Notes under the pieces: model-generated
The model's database searches: none
The model's input: only the letters and a program-made list of their open reading frames with translations
Told to the model about the DNA's origin: nothing
DNA from: Ananas comosus
Taxonomy: Eukaryota; Streptophyta; Magnoliopsida; Poales; Bromeliaceae
Reading direction: 5' to 3'
Length of the DNA: 64,000 nt
Assembly (NCBI RefSeq): GCF_001540865.1
Contig: NC_033629.1
Location: 11,224,733-11,288,732, forward strand
Program-made: the position numbers and the translations under genes
Shown here: in pieces, positions 22,754 through 34,195 of the stretch
Layout: each line of letters starts with the position of its first letter
Numbering within the stretch: position 1 is the stretch's first letter

Positions 22754-24913
22754 CTACCGTTGGTTAATGCCAACCAAAACCCTAAAAGCCCGAACGTGCT
22801 CCAGTCTTTTACTTTGAGCCTCTGTTTTAGCTTCTGATGCCCTTAAGTTCCTGTAAAGATTCTTGTGGAATTTCATGTACTCCTTTTTATACTTCCACTT
22901 ATCAAAGAAGTTATTATACTTCGACATGTAGCTGATAATCTCCATCACCCTCTCAAAGTAGCCACCTTTAAGAAAATTTAAAAGCAAGCAATCAAGCAAG
23001 TCTCTATCTGCCGCTAAATCTTTATCTTCCATCTCTCTCTTTATTTCTCCCCATAATATCGTAATCGCATGGTACGATTCTATGGAAGAAGAACCATCAA
23101 GTAGATATTTAAAAGTCTGCATGGTGGGCCGGATATTTCTTTCTCATGCTTCTGAATGTCCTCATAGCATCTTCAACCATTTTTGCTTGGCAAAAGAAAA
23201 GAATGGAATTGTTAAGCTCGTAAATTAGTTGACTCCCAACACGTTCTTCTTGGATTTCCTTTTCCAGAAACTCAGCCAGATGTGACTTAGTCTCAAGAGA
23301 AGCGGAAGTCACATCGACATCGGTTCCAAGAAGACCTGCTTTTTCTATCTGTTTCGAAAGCTTTTTAGATTCTTCCAACTTGTTATCTTCGCAATATGCT
23401 TGCAAAAGTAAGGCATATGTATTCGCTTCAATAGGAACTCCAGCTGATTCCAAATCATCTAGAACATCATGGGCAACATCAGACCAACCCACCTGATTGC
23501 AGGCGCCCATCACATCAAAACATAAACCATTTACTTTGAAATCAACTTCTTTATGCAATGTAGTCATAAAATGACAGAGTTCACTGATCATTCTCTCTTT
23601 GACGAAGCTGTTGATAAGCTTTGCAAAAGCCTTTTCATTTGGAACAAGCTTACCATCTAAAAAAAGGACTAGCTCTGGGCTGCCTTGTACATCAATGAGA
23701 AAATCATTGTCCAGCTTTGTGGGCTCAACAATTAGTTTGAATCCTGACTTTAGGTTACTTGAGCCAATTTGCACTAAGCAATGCTTTTGGAACTCATTAT
23801 TGAAAAATTTATTAGACTTTGGTCGCCGATAGAGATCAAGCATGAGTTCTGTAGCAGCATCAATATCACCATATATAAAGTGTAGGCTCAACAAACTATC
23901 ATAAAACTGTCAGTGTCGGTATTGGCGACTCAGTGACGGAGAAGATATGCAATCGATATATTCCTTCAATCTCTTCAACTCACCACGTTGTCCTGTCATC
24001 TGATAAATCCTAGCAATGAGTATTATGGAACTTGCATCAGCTACTATTCCTACCAATGAGATCAATCCTATTATTTCTTGTGCCTTCAAGGTGCATCTAT
24101 ACCTTACACAAGAGTCTAGGACAAGATTAAACACGTTTACACTGGGCTTTATCGCGCCTACTTTCTTGGGTTTCTTCCTTTCTGTGACTTCGTGCGAAAA
24201 GAGCTCACAAGTCTCAATCAGGATATCAATTGCAAGATAGGATCCAACTTCCGTCTTAACCAGATGCAAGAACAAAGTGCTCAATATATCAAGTGATGGA
24301 AGCTTTGCATTCTCTAAGATTATCCTCAGAATCGTGGACGCAGGAAAGGGTTAGAGCTAGCTTGGTTAATGAGCTGCAGTCAAGATAATTAGGGTTCTCT
24401 TTATAAACCATGAGTGTGATATCATATGCTTTCCGAAGCCATTGACGACTAGATGAATAAGACAACAATAAGACCATTCTATTCACCAACTGTAGTTTAG
24501 GAAGACCGTATAACCTTTTAAAACTGCTAAAAGCTTCCCATGCTTCATCGACATTGTCATCTTTCAAAGCAACTTCAAGCTTCTTCGATAAGGTTTCAGA
24601 TGATGACGATAAGCATCCCCATTGGATGGTCTCATGTAGACTGGTAGAAAAATGTTGAACACTAGGACACTGGAGTATCCAGTTATATACAGCGGGATCA
24701 TTAAGCACATAAAGACCACGGGATGATGAAATTCTTGCAGTATTGACCTGAAGTGACAGAGCAAACTTGACTACATTAATCAGGTTAATCGACTCACATG
24801 TTATAACAAGGATTCATTAAAGTGATTCATCTTACACTCCGAACATTTTTAGCTACATAAGCTGTCCAAGAGAGTCTGTACCTGCATCGGTTAAATCCAT
24901 GAAAGCCCCTCAT
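22754..24913 (-). pseudogene. P-class PPR protein gene, broken by two frameshifts and a stop
   Basis: Exon 1 24913-24836 (starts MRGFHGFNRCRYRLSW, a basic amphipathic leader suited to mitochondrial import), intron 24835-24748 (GT..AG, 88 bp), exon 2 24747-22754. Splice phase is 0 on both sides. An intact product would be about 690 residues. Helical PPR pairs are visible, for example around NVFNLVLDSCVRYRCTLKAQ and EANTYALLLQAYCEDNKLEE. It reminds me of the Arabidopsis At4g17616 group; that is recall, not a search. Lesions: (a) a frame change between 24353 and 24289, probably near 24345; (b) an in-frame TGA at 23912-23910, after QYRH, with the same frame continuing as QFYDSLLSLHF; (c) a frame change near 23127, where the reading passes from RSMRK to NIRPTMQTF. 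The rest of the frame is well kept, so the loss is recent or the errors come from the assembly. PPR proteins of this class bind organellar RNA. Confidence 0.85.
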
Positions 24914-26705
24914 TGCACATCAAAATTTTCTCGCCAAGATGAAGATAATGAAAGACAAGATGTAAGCGCACTATTTCCCGTGTCAAGAGAACTAGTCATC
25001 TTACTGGTCACAGTATGTTTTTGGGAAGCTTCTAGAATGTTCAATCACCATATGGAGACAATATCATCAAGAATTCTATAAGCTGCCAATGTTTTGAAAT
25101 ATTCTTTCATTCCAGTAGTTGTATTGATTGACCTGTGACTTTCAGCAGAGTGAAGCTGGACTAGTGTTTCTCGTTTAACCAGTAGCAATTCCAAAGGACA
25201 AGGAATAATTTGAGAACAACCTCAAAAGTTTATGGTATCGAATGTCCAAATTAAGTTCTAGGACCAAAGTGAAACTAGGCCAAGAATTTGGGAACAAGTG
25301 GTGCACATATAACTACTTGAAAGTTGAAAAGTAAGGGTAAAAACATATAGAGACCCCCCTCAAATATAAGCATTCTTATAGGTCCCTGTACCTTTTTCCT
25401 TTTTTTCCCCCTAATTGACACCCCGTTAATTTCTAATTTTACTGATTTGAGTTATTCTAGTTTGTTGACTTAGGCCTTGTTTCGATGTCGGAATAAGTTA
25501 TTCGATGATTCAATAGGTTTTTTTTTGTGCGATTGGAAGGTAGAAATTTCATTTTTGCTCGTTGAAAAGTCTTAGCATCCAAGATTTGGTGGAATAGCAT
25601 ATTTCACCTACAAGGTGATTTATCCTCTATTAAAAAAATGACTTGAAAATCTTCCAATCATAATAAAAAATTTTATTCCGAATAAGATATCACTTGGATA
25701 ACTTATTCCGACATCCAATAAATTTGAGATAATCCACAACTTATTTCACTAAATCACTCAATTCCAAACAAATAAAAAGTTAAAAGGGGTGTCAAACCAA
25801 AAAGTTAAGAGGTCTTATTTCAAAAGTGCCTATAGTTGAGAGAGTCTCCATACATTTTTACTGGAAACAAAAAAAAAAAAAATTGATATGTAGTGAAAGA
25901 ATGTGAAACAATTTCAATATGTAGGTTAAAGAAATAACCGTTTTTCTCTAAAAACTTAAGCTAATAGAGAACCGTGCTTTTAATATTAATTAATATTCAA
26001 CATTTCCCCTCACTCCCCCTCACGTCTGGACTGGAGACGAGTCCAGAGAGCTTGGGAGGACTCGAACTCTGGACCTTCTACTATGATATCATATTAAAGA
26101 ATATAAAATAATTGTTTTTCTCTAAAAACTTAAGCTACCAAAGAAGGTGCTTTTTATTTTTATATTCAACAGATAGATATAATCTAAAAAGAATAAAATT
26201 CCAAAAAATTGAGAAATGTTAATGAAACAGAAGACAAATCTCAATTCCCAGCTAATAACTGAAGAGATAATAACATATCAACATTCAAATCAAGAAAATT
26301 GAGTAATTCTCATCAGTTTCAACCATTTTCTCTCCAAGAATCTAAGGCTCTACACATTCCTAGAACATAATCACAAAACCCTAATCTTTAAGTAGCATCC
26401 AAATTAGCAAAAAAAAGGGGTTGAGAAAACCCTACCAGAGGAGAGAGAAGGGCCATGAACCATCTCCAAGAAACCAATTCTCAGTGATTGATGCTTAAAT
26501 AAAAAACAAAAAATAAATAAAGGGAAAAAGAGAATGTAAAAAAAAAAAAAAAAATCGAGAGAAGAGAAAGAGAGACTCGTCCGCTCTTTTCTCTTCAAGA
26601 AGATGCGGTTCAACGCCGAAGCGGCCGCACTCGTCGAACCGGGCCGGTTCAAAACGTTCGCTGGTTGGTCTTACGGGTCGGTTCGGTTTGTTTGGTTCAG
26701 TTTGA
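24914..26705. other. Upstream region of the PPR gene, including a MITE and a GC-rich patch
   Basis: No further coding exon is seen. A MITE of the 5570 family lies at about 25475-25790 (GAATAAGTTATTCGATGATT and its inverse GATAACTTATTCCGACATCC). A GC-rich patch at 26575-26690, next to AAACCCTAATC-type sequence at about 26375, could be a distal promoter or first noncoding exon. That is a guess. Confidence 0.35.
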
Positions 26706-27012
26706 AAAAGTAAACTTTTACATAGCTTTTTTGAAATATGGACCATTTTGAAAATTTAAAATTTTTTATTTTGCAACTCAATCTTTCAAATTATTTGATT
26801 TGAATTAGTCAACGATATTTTGATTTAACAATTTTGAACTAATTACTTCGATAAATTTATAGTTGCGAATTACATAAGTATACTAATTACTTATGTAAAG
26901 ATGAACAATATATTCAAATTTTAAAATTAAAATACCATTGAGTGACTCACATAAGACAAATTGAAAGATTAAGAGAAATTTAATAACCGATTCAAAATGA
27001 ACCAAAATTTTA
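26706..27012. repeat. Fold-back MITE, GAACTTACCTGAAC family (copy 4)
   Basis: Inner arms ATGGACCATTTTGAAAATTT and ACCGATTCAAAATGAACCAA pair; core GTCAACGATATTTTGATTTA. The ends are weak. Confidence 0.5.
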
Positions 27013-27616
27013 GATAATGAATAATCTTTGCAGTGCTCATCCTGATTTCTTTTTATTTCAATTTATTTTCTTTAAAAATACTTATTTTATTATAAAATAT
27101 TTTTCTATGTTTGATAACACTAATGCTGGCTTTTAGGGCTTATACATGACAACTTTCTAGCACTTTTTTAAGTCCATTTAAGTTCCTCCAAACACATTTT
27201 TAAGTACTAAAATTCAAGCGAAATCAGAAATAAGTATTCACGCAAGAGATTTTCTTTATCAAGGGCGAGAATTCGACTGTTTTTAATGCCAAGTCATCTT
27301 ACCACGTCATCACTTTTAATATTTTCATCAATCATTAACAAAATCTCAAAATTATTGAACCTATTCCACACAAAACTAAAGTGCCAAAATTGACATTTTT
27401 TAAATTCTTTTATGCATGACATGGAGTAAAGCACAGGAGGGTTTTATAATTAAGCCTATTTTAAAATTATAAATAGGGCTAATTCAGAATCCAAGGCCCA
27501 AAAATACTCCATGGAGGATGGACCAGATTTGAACTATTTTGGGCCTTATTATTGGGCCAACATTATGGAATTTTTTTTCAAAATTTTTATTTGATTTTAT
27601 TTTTGCCACTGTTGAT

Positions 27617-28192
27617 TTGTACGCTCCATATATAGAGTTGAGCTCGAATGCTATCGGTGGCAAATGAGTTCTGTTGCCACCAATTTGTTTTCGATGATGG
27701 AGCGCTAGCCTTCAAATCGACGATCGGTACCGTTGAACATGATCTATACCACTTGAAGTAACTAGAAACCAAATTTCAAATCTTTTCGACATCATTGAAC
27801 TAATGATCAAAGGGTTTCAAAATTTATAATTTTAATGGTAGATATGAGGCATTTTCTTATTTAACGGTGTAAAGCTATACAAATCAAATGAATTTTGGTT
27901 AGAAAATTCTTTAAACTATTTAGAACAAGATCTATACTCTCAATCTTAATTATAAAATTCCTATCATCACTTTTTAGAGGATATTTATTTTCAACCGTTC
28001 ATTTTTACGCCCACTTGATGGAGAAGAGAACAATATCGAAAAAGTATGAAATTTAGTTTCTAGTTACTTCAAGTGGTATAGATCATATTCAACAGTGCCG
28101 ATCATCAATTTGGAGGCTCCATCATCGAAAATAAATGGGTGACAACGGAACCCGTTTGCTACCGATAGTATTTCAGCTCAACTCTCCATATA
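27617..28192. repeat. Large fold-back element with about 160-bp inverted repeats
   Basis: The left arm starts CTCCATATATAGAGTTGAGC and runs through TTTTCGATGATGGAGC and CTATACCACTTGAAGTAACT to CTAGAAACCAAATTTC. The right arm gives the complement in order: GAAATTTAGTTTCTAG, AGTTACTTCAAGTGGTATAG, GCTCCATCATCGAAAA, GCTCAACTCTCCATATAT. About 576 bp, no ORF. Parts of the same arm occur at 14900-14935, 32380-32530 and 63480-63590. Confidence 0.75.
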
Positions 28193-28678
28193 TAATAACC
28201 TAAAGATGTACGGATGCATCCCGCGGTGATAGAACATTCTGAAATGGCCCTCGAGTTTTGATTATTTCGACCGACACCTCCTCACCTTTCAACTGATTTC
28301 ATCAATTTTAACACCTTTAGCAACTTTTACAGCTGACGAAATTTTAATTCCGTTAATAAGTAATTTGTGACAAGTAATGGGATCGCTAGAAGAATGTTTG
28401 AAGTTAATGGTCTATGCCAAATTATGCTATAGTTGCAGGGGCCTCCTTACATTTTTACCTTTTTTTTTTATGTTCTCTTTAACTTTGCATATCATATTTG
28501 CCTAATAAACACTAAAAACTAATACCTCAACTGTTATTAAAGATAAGAGAATAAATAAAGTATATATATCATTTAGCAATATTCCTCCAGTGATAGGTCT
28601 CATCTTCTCAGTCATGTTTCAAAGAACATAAGTATAAGGCATCAATACTAAGTGATAGCATATTCATCTTCGTATAAT

Positions 28679-28918
28679 GCAACAAGCAATTTATCTGTAA
28701 TTGTGGATGAGAATTTTCATCTTCTATGTATATTTTCTCCATCACTCCTTTTGGAATGTTTTTGACACAAAACGTGTTTGGCCTAGCTGATAAATGCAAC
28801 AAGCAATTTAACGTATCTGCTTCTGTAATTGTGGATGAGAATTTTCGTCTTCTATGTATATTTTCTCCATCACTCCTTTTGGGATGTTTTTGACACAAAA
28901 CGTGTTTGGCCTAGCTGA
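28679..28918. repeat. Direct tandem duplication, about 117-123 bp unit
   Basis: Two adjacent units (28679-28795 and 28796-28918) both run from GCAACAAGCAATTTA to TGTTTGGCCTAGCTGA. They differ by a 13-bp insertion in the second (ACGTATCTGCTTC region) and a few substitutions. Origin unknown; neither unit looks coding. Confidence 0.85.
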
Positions 28919-28919
28919 A

Positions 28920-30522
28920 GTTTACGCTTTTTCATAGCATGTTCTCGAACTTCAGGCCTTATTTGATGCAGTTGCGCTTTTCCTTTTCGCCAAAGAATGG
29001 TATAGGATGCTTACAGTATATTTGTTTACGAGGTTTATTTGATAACACAAATATAAAAGTTAAGTAGCTTGCTTTTCTTGTTCTCATCAAATGAAGTTTT
29101 TACTTTAAAATGGAAAAATGCAATGTGGTGCTTTCTATGAATCATATTCCTTTCAGCTAGGGTTGGAGCAATTGGAAAAAATAGGAGAGAGACACTTTTT
29201 CCTTCTAAGTAATGTGCCTATATATTTGTAAACTTGGAGGTGTCCACTCATGGACATTTCACATCATTGTCCACCCAAAAAGCACCTTGTTAGTGAGCTC
29301 TTCTACATTAATTAACCAAACTAATTAATGAAGTGTCAATTCAAATCTTAGATTAAACATAAATCAAACTCCACAACACTCTTAGTTTTCATATTCATAC
29401 AGGCTAGTTGTTTGGTCCTTCAAAAAAATTGAAAATTTTTTTTTAAAAAAAGTTCTTTACAAAAATTTTTGTTTCAGTTTTCTCTAATTCGTTTGATCTT
29501 AAAAAAAGTACGTTTATTTTTTTGGAACTGAACAGATGAAAAAATAGAAAATGAGTTTTCCTTGAAATTTTTTTAAAAAAACTGACTTCTCTAAGAAACT
29601 GAACAGTCCCTAAATTACATTTGAATAAATTAAACTTTTGATCCTCAAACTATAAGGGCCATGAGGATTTGGTCCTGAAACTTAATTTGTAGTAATTTCC
29701 GTCTCGAACCAATACCGTATAGTACATTATTTTTGATAAAGAAAGATATTTTATGTCGCTCAAAATATTATTTTTATTTGCTATGTGTTAGTAAATATAT
29801 AATTTTTTTTTTCGACCTTGTGCATGAATAATCAATTAACTTTACATTATAATTGTCAACACCTAAGTAACCTACAAAGAGAGACATTTTGCAGTAATTC
29901 GATAAAGTACTATACGAATTCATGGTATTAAAACTCTTTCGACGGCTTTTGATATCGAGCACTTATTTCAATGATTTACTATCAAATTTTAGCTTTCCAT
30001 CGCAGCAACAGAAGTTTTAAATTTATCTTATTTATCAAATGCGCGCTTTTCTAAAGACGCTGAAAGAACATACAAAGGATTAGACATACAAGCACTTCAG
30101 ATTTGTTAGACCTTCAATGCGATAAAATACTGTTAAGTGGAAGTATCAATTTAAGCAATGTTTTCTCCAAATATTCTTTTTCACTAAACTAAAATCAAAT
30201 TTATTTTTCTATTGTTGATCTACAAAATTTGTCTCCATCATTTGTAAGAAAATTTAAAATTACTTATCTACCAAAAGCTCTATGCAAATGACTTTGACTA
30301 ACTTTCCCTTTTTCTTTTTCTTTTTTTTTCTTCTCTATTTTACAGTTTAGATTTCTCATTAGATAATCAGTAACCTATTTTGCTAATACTCTAACAATGA
30401 CAATTCTGGTAAACTTTTTCGATCATTTTACTTACCTAAATTACATTTATGCAATCATAATTACTGTATTTTTAACTACTATGAGCATATCCAGTTACAC
30501 TGTATTTCTAATTATATCGAAC
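28920..30522. other. AT-rich intergenic sequence, no gene seen
   Basis: Apart from a fragment of the 21060-type MITE near 29630-29720, I see no repeat or gene structure that I can support here. Confidence 0.5.
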
Positions 30523-30525
30523 CGT

Positions 30526-31039
30526 CACTACAACAAAATTGGTATATAGCAATACTTTTAAATGTCGGTATAAGTCAAAAAAAGTGTTGCTGGCTAAATT
30601 ACCGACACTTTTCAAAAGTGTTGCTATATGTGGGGTCGCTAGGTGTATAGTGACACTTTTTAAGAGTGTCGGTATAACTTAAAAAAAATGCTGCTAATTT
30701 ATCAATACTTATTTAAGCATTTAGCAACTGCCGAAACCCTACCTCGTCGGCTGCGGGGTGAAGGAGGAGGAGAGCGAGGGGCTCTTCGTCTAGGATTTCA
30801 ATAGATTGAGTGAGGGGAGAAGGAAAGATGGTGATCTTTTTTTTTTTTTTCTTTTTCTGTTTGTAATCGGAACGAACGAGCTGGGTGGGGTGGGTTGAGT
30901 AGAGTAACATTTTATTTTTGGTTGAATTGAGCTTTATATTTAGACCTTACTATAATTTTTTAAAAATTTTGATATAAATAGGACACTTATGATAAAGTAT
31001 TCTAGAAATATATCGCTATAATCTAATTCTGTTGTAGTG
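30526..31039 (+). mobile_element. CACTA-type MITE (copy 3) with CGT duplication
   Basis: Starts CACTACAACAAAATTGGTAT, ends ATTCTGTTGTAGTG. Flanked by the 3-bp duplication CGT (30523-30525 and 31040-31042). 514 bp; same G-rich middle as copy 1 (around 30750-30830). Confidence 0.85.
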
Positions 31040-31144
31040 CGTATGACTCATTAGTTTAACGGAGTTAATTTTTGATCTGAAAATGACTTATTAGGGACAA
31101 ACCGACACAGCACAAAGTAGCTTGCATTTTATGATAGTTTCATT

Positions 31145-31385
31145 TCATAAGCGTACGCAAAAGGTGTGGCGTGGTGGGGGCCCCACTTTAGTCCTCTCTC
31201 CCATTAATGGGCCACTAATCTTGAAGTTTGTCGTTCGCTTGTTTTGTCGCGGCGCCCCCCCACACCCCCCCTGATTCGATCCCCCGCCTTCGTCGTTTCC
31301 CTTGGACGGGAATCGATTTTGGCGCGTTCCGTCGCGTTGGCTTGTGTGGGCCACCCCCGACCCCACCCCATCCAATTAGCTTCTT
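31145..31385. other. GC-rich patch without an assignable gene
   Basis: Clearly more GC-rich than its surroundings, with C runs (31254-31270). Both strands stay open for about 75 codons, as is usual in GC-rich DNA, but no domain is recognisable. Could be an exon or promoter remnant. Confidence 0.3.
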
Positions 31386-31556
31386 AAACCCAAATAATAA
31401 TAATGATAATAATAATAATAATAATTATTATTATTATATAAAGCTTACAGTAAAAATATCAAATGTTTAAATATATCTCTATAAAATTTAAGTTATAATA
31501 TTTTTCCTTCTAAAAATTCTTCTATCAATAAAATTTAGATAACTATGAATTAAAAA

Positions 31557-32195
31557 AAAGGGACTAAATTACAGAAAACCACCTTGTAATAATCCGCTTT
31601 TTCACTTTTCTCCCTTGACATTTAAAAACCTACACTTTGCCCCCTTGTAAAATAAAAAATGTGCACTTCACCTCCTACTGTTAGGGTTCCGTTATAAAAT
31701 ATTTTTTTATGCCGAAAATATCCCTCCGCTCTCTTTCCTGTTGCTTAGCCTCCCTTCGGCTCGCCACCTCGCCGCCGCCTCGTCGTCCTCCACTGCCTCG
31801 CCCTTGCCCATATCTCTTTCGCCGTCCTTCGCCGCCTCACCTTCGCCCTCGTTGCCCTTGCCTACTCTCCATCAACACCCACCTCGGTTTCCTCCATACT
31901 GTCGCCGAAATCGAGGGACGGCGAGGATGCAGGAGGAGAAGGGGAGAAGGTGGAGAAGGAAATTGAGAAAAATCGTGGCCGATTGAGGTGGGAATCGCGG
32001 CCGATCGAAGGGGCGGCTGAGAAAGATGGGGAAGAAGACGAAAATGGCGAGGGGCAAAATGGTTATTTTACACACCGTAACTCCCTTGTGAACATTTTTA
32101 ATTTTACAAGGGGGCAAAGTGTAGGTTTTTAAATGTCAGGAGAGGAAAGTGAAAAAGCGGGTTATTACAAGAAAATTTTCTGTAATTTAGCCAAA
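31557..32195. repeat. Fold-back MITE with a GC-rich insert
   Basis: Left arm CTAAATTACAGAAAACCACC, TTTTTCACTTTTCTCCCTTG and ACCTACACTTTGCCCCCTTG. Right arm CAAGGGGGCAAAGTGTAGGT, AAAGTGAAAAAGCGGGTTAT and TTTTCTGTAATTTAG. The arms exceed 90 bp. Between them, 31709-32060 is GC-rich with coding-like composition (Pro/Ser/Arg-rich frames), absent from the related copy at 44994-45374. No protein family is recognised. Confidence 0.65.
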
Positions 32196-32224
32196 AAAAT
32201 AAACCTAAAATTATCTTTTTGTCC

Positions 32225-32339
<115 letters not shown>

Positions 32340-32659
32340 TGAGAGGATGAGAAGGATGAGAAGGATGAGAGCTTTTGATCGTAAGGTAAATGATGTCGAA
32401 AAATTATGAAATTTGATTTCTAGATGTTTCAAATGCTCTAGATAATGTTTAACGGTGTGGAACGTCGATTCGGAAGTTCTATCATCGAAAACAACTTATG
32501 AGTACGAGGGCAATCGTACTCATAATAATATAGTAGCCCTACTAATATTAGGTCTCATCATCCTTCTCATCCTCTCATGTTTATTCATGGTGATTGACGA
32601 GACCTACAACGGCGGCGATGTCGAAGACGAGGCCCTCGGTCGCGGCAAAAATGAGATAC

Positions 32660-32970
32660 GTTGCACGTCCCTAGCGCAAGTGGTAAAGGGCTTAGTGGTT
32701 GATACTCGAGGTCCCAAGTTCGAATCCTAATTGATTCACGTTTCTAGTTAATTTTTTTTTTAAGAGATAGGTAGCATGCTACCCGCTTCGTTTATTTCAT
32801 TTAGAAATAAACTTAGCTAGAAATGTAAATCAAGTAAGATTCGAACTTGGGACCTCGGGTACCAACTATCAAGCCATTTGCCACTTGCGCTAAAAACAGG
32901 CGGTGTTAAGTTTATTATTAAATGAAATAAAATGAAGCGGATAATATGCTATTTATCTCTCAAAAAAAAT
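32660..32970. mobile_element. SINE nested inside a SINE
   Basis: Outer SINE, plus strand: 5' half 32667-32746 (ACGTCCCTAGCGCAAGTGG, AAGTTCGAATCC) and 3' half 32908-32968 (TAAGTTTATTATTAAATG then TTTATCTCTC and A8). Inner SINE, minus strand: about 32747-32902, from its T-rich tail and GGTAGCATGCTACCCGCTTC through TTCGAACTTGGG to GCCACTTGCGCT. The outer copy is split within its TAGTTAAGTTTATT segment, and a GTTAA-like piece appears on both sides, consistent with a short target duplication. Confidence 0.8.
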
Positions 32971-33217
32971 ATAACGAGAAACAAAGTATGCCGAAAATAA
33001 ATTCTACATCTTCGTCTTATAACTGTGACATTTAATAGTTTTGATGTAAAAAATAAAGTGGGAGTAAGGAAACAACCAAGAAAAGTGACAAAAGGCAAGA
33101 TGGTGTGGATAAGGCCAATTGTAGATAAGAGGGGTGGATACATAAATGTATGTGCAAGAATGCAACCCCTAGCCTTGGCATTTTTGTTGTCTTTATGCTC
33201 ACATAGTAAATACACTT

Positions 33218-33366
33218 CTTTTTTTTTAGAGAAAAAAAGTACGCTGTCTGATTTATTTATTTTTAGAAATAAATTTAATTAAAAATTAAAAATAACTGAT
33301 TTTCGAACTTGAAATTTTAGATATCAATCATCAAATTTTTTATCAATTGTGCTAGAGATGGCCGGT
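33218..33366 (-). mobile_element. tRNA-derived SINE (decayed copy)
   Basis: Reverse orientation: TTTAGAGAAAAAAAGTACGC, AGAAATAAATTTAATTAAAA, B-box complement TTTTCGAACTTG and a decayed A-box complement (TTTATCAATTGTGCTAGAGA), ending at GGCCGG. Confidence 0.6.
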
Positions 33367-33963
33367 AGATACTCGTATTCTTGTTCTAGAATTGCGAATG
33401 CTACGACTTAAAAAGTTGCGAATATCATGATATTTAGCTGTTTTGATTACTAGGCTTATAATATCAAAAAAATCGTAAAACTTATTTTCTAAGTATTTCA
33501 AATATTCTATATCAAATTTAATATAGTCGATCGTCAATTCAAAATTCTTATCATAAAAAATTAACAACGGGAAGCACGAATTCCTCTATGCTTCTAAAAG
33601 CACTCCAACTCAACCCCCTCTATGCTTTTAGAAGTATGGTGGCCTCCGTATTATCGAGTGGTTTTTTATGTTAGGACTTCTGAATCAACAATCAGGTCTA
33701 TTAGATTTGATATAAAGTATTTAAAGTATCTAATAGAAGGAGCCTAAAATCAACAATCAGCAATTTTAATAAAAGCTATAAATAATATTGAGCCATTTCG
33801 ATCACTAGATAAATGATATCGAAAAATCACGAAATTTATTTTTTAAATATTTTTAATACTTTAGATCAAGTTTAATGGAGTCGATTGTCGATTCAAAAGT
33901 CCAAACATCAAAAATGACTTAATAGCACGCAAATCTCTGTACTTTTAAAACCATACAAGCCGG

Positions 33964-33967
<4 letters not shown>

Positions 33968-34031
<64 letters not shown>
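33968..34031. repeat. (TA)n(GA)n compound microsatellite
   Basis: About 13 TA units then about 19 GA units, next to the MITE-like element at 34045-34195. Confidence 0.85.
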
Positions 34032-34033
<2 letters not shown>

Positions 34034-34044
34034 ACATAATATAC

Positions 34045-34195
34045 TGTTGATAGTAAATAAATAGTATTTACTATCATCTCTGTTACCTTTAGATTAATAC
34101 TATTCCACTTAGCCCCACTAAATCTAAGGCATATAATAGATTAAAAGCGGGTAGTAAACATTATTCTTTTACTATCAATAGTATTCCAGCCGCAC
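34045..34195. repeat. Short hairpin MITE (TTGATAGTAAATAAATAGTA)
   Basis: Left TACTGTTGATAGTAAATAAA and right TTTTACTATCAATAGTATTC are inverted. About 150 bp, similar in plan to the AGCACCAAGCACTTGGTGCT family. Confidence 0.5.

Noticed and set aside
30713..30910. 65-codon minus-strand frame
   Set aside because: It lies wholly within a CACTA-type MITE and includes a poly-Lys stretch from a T run.
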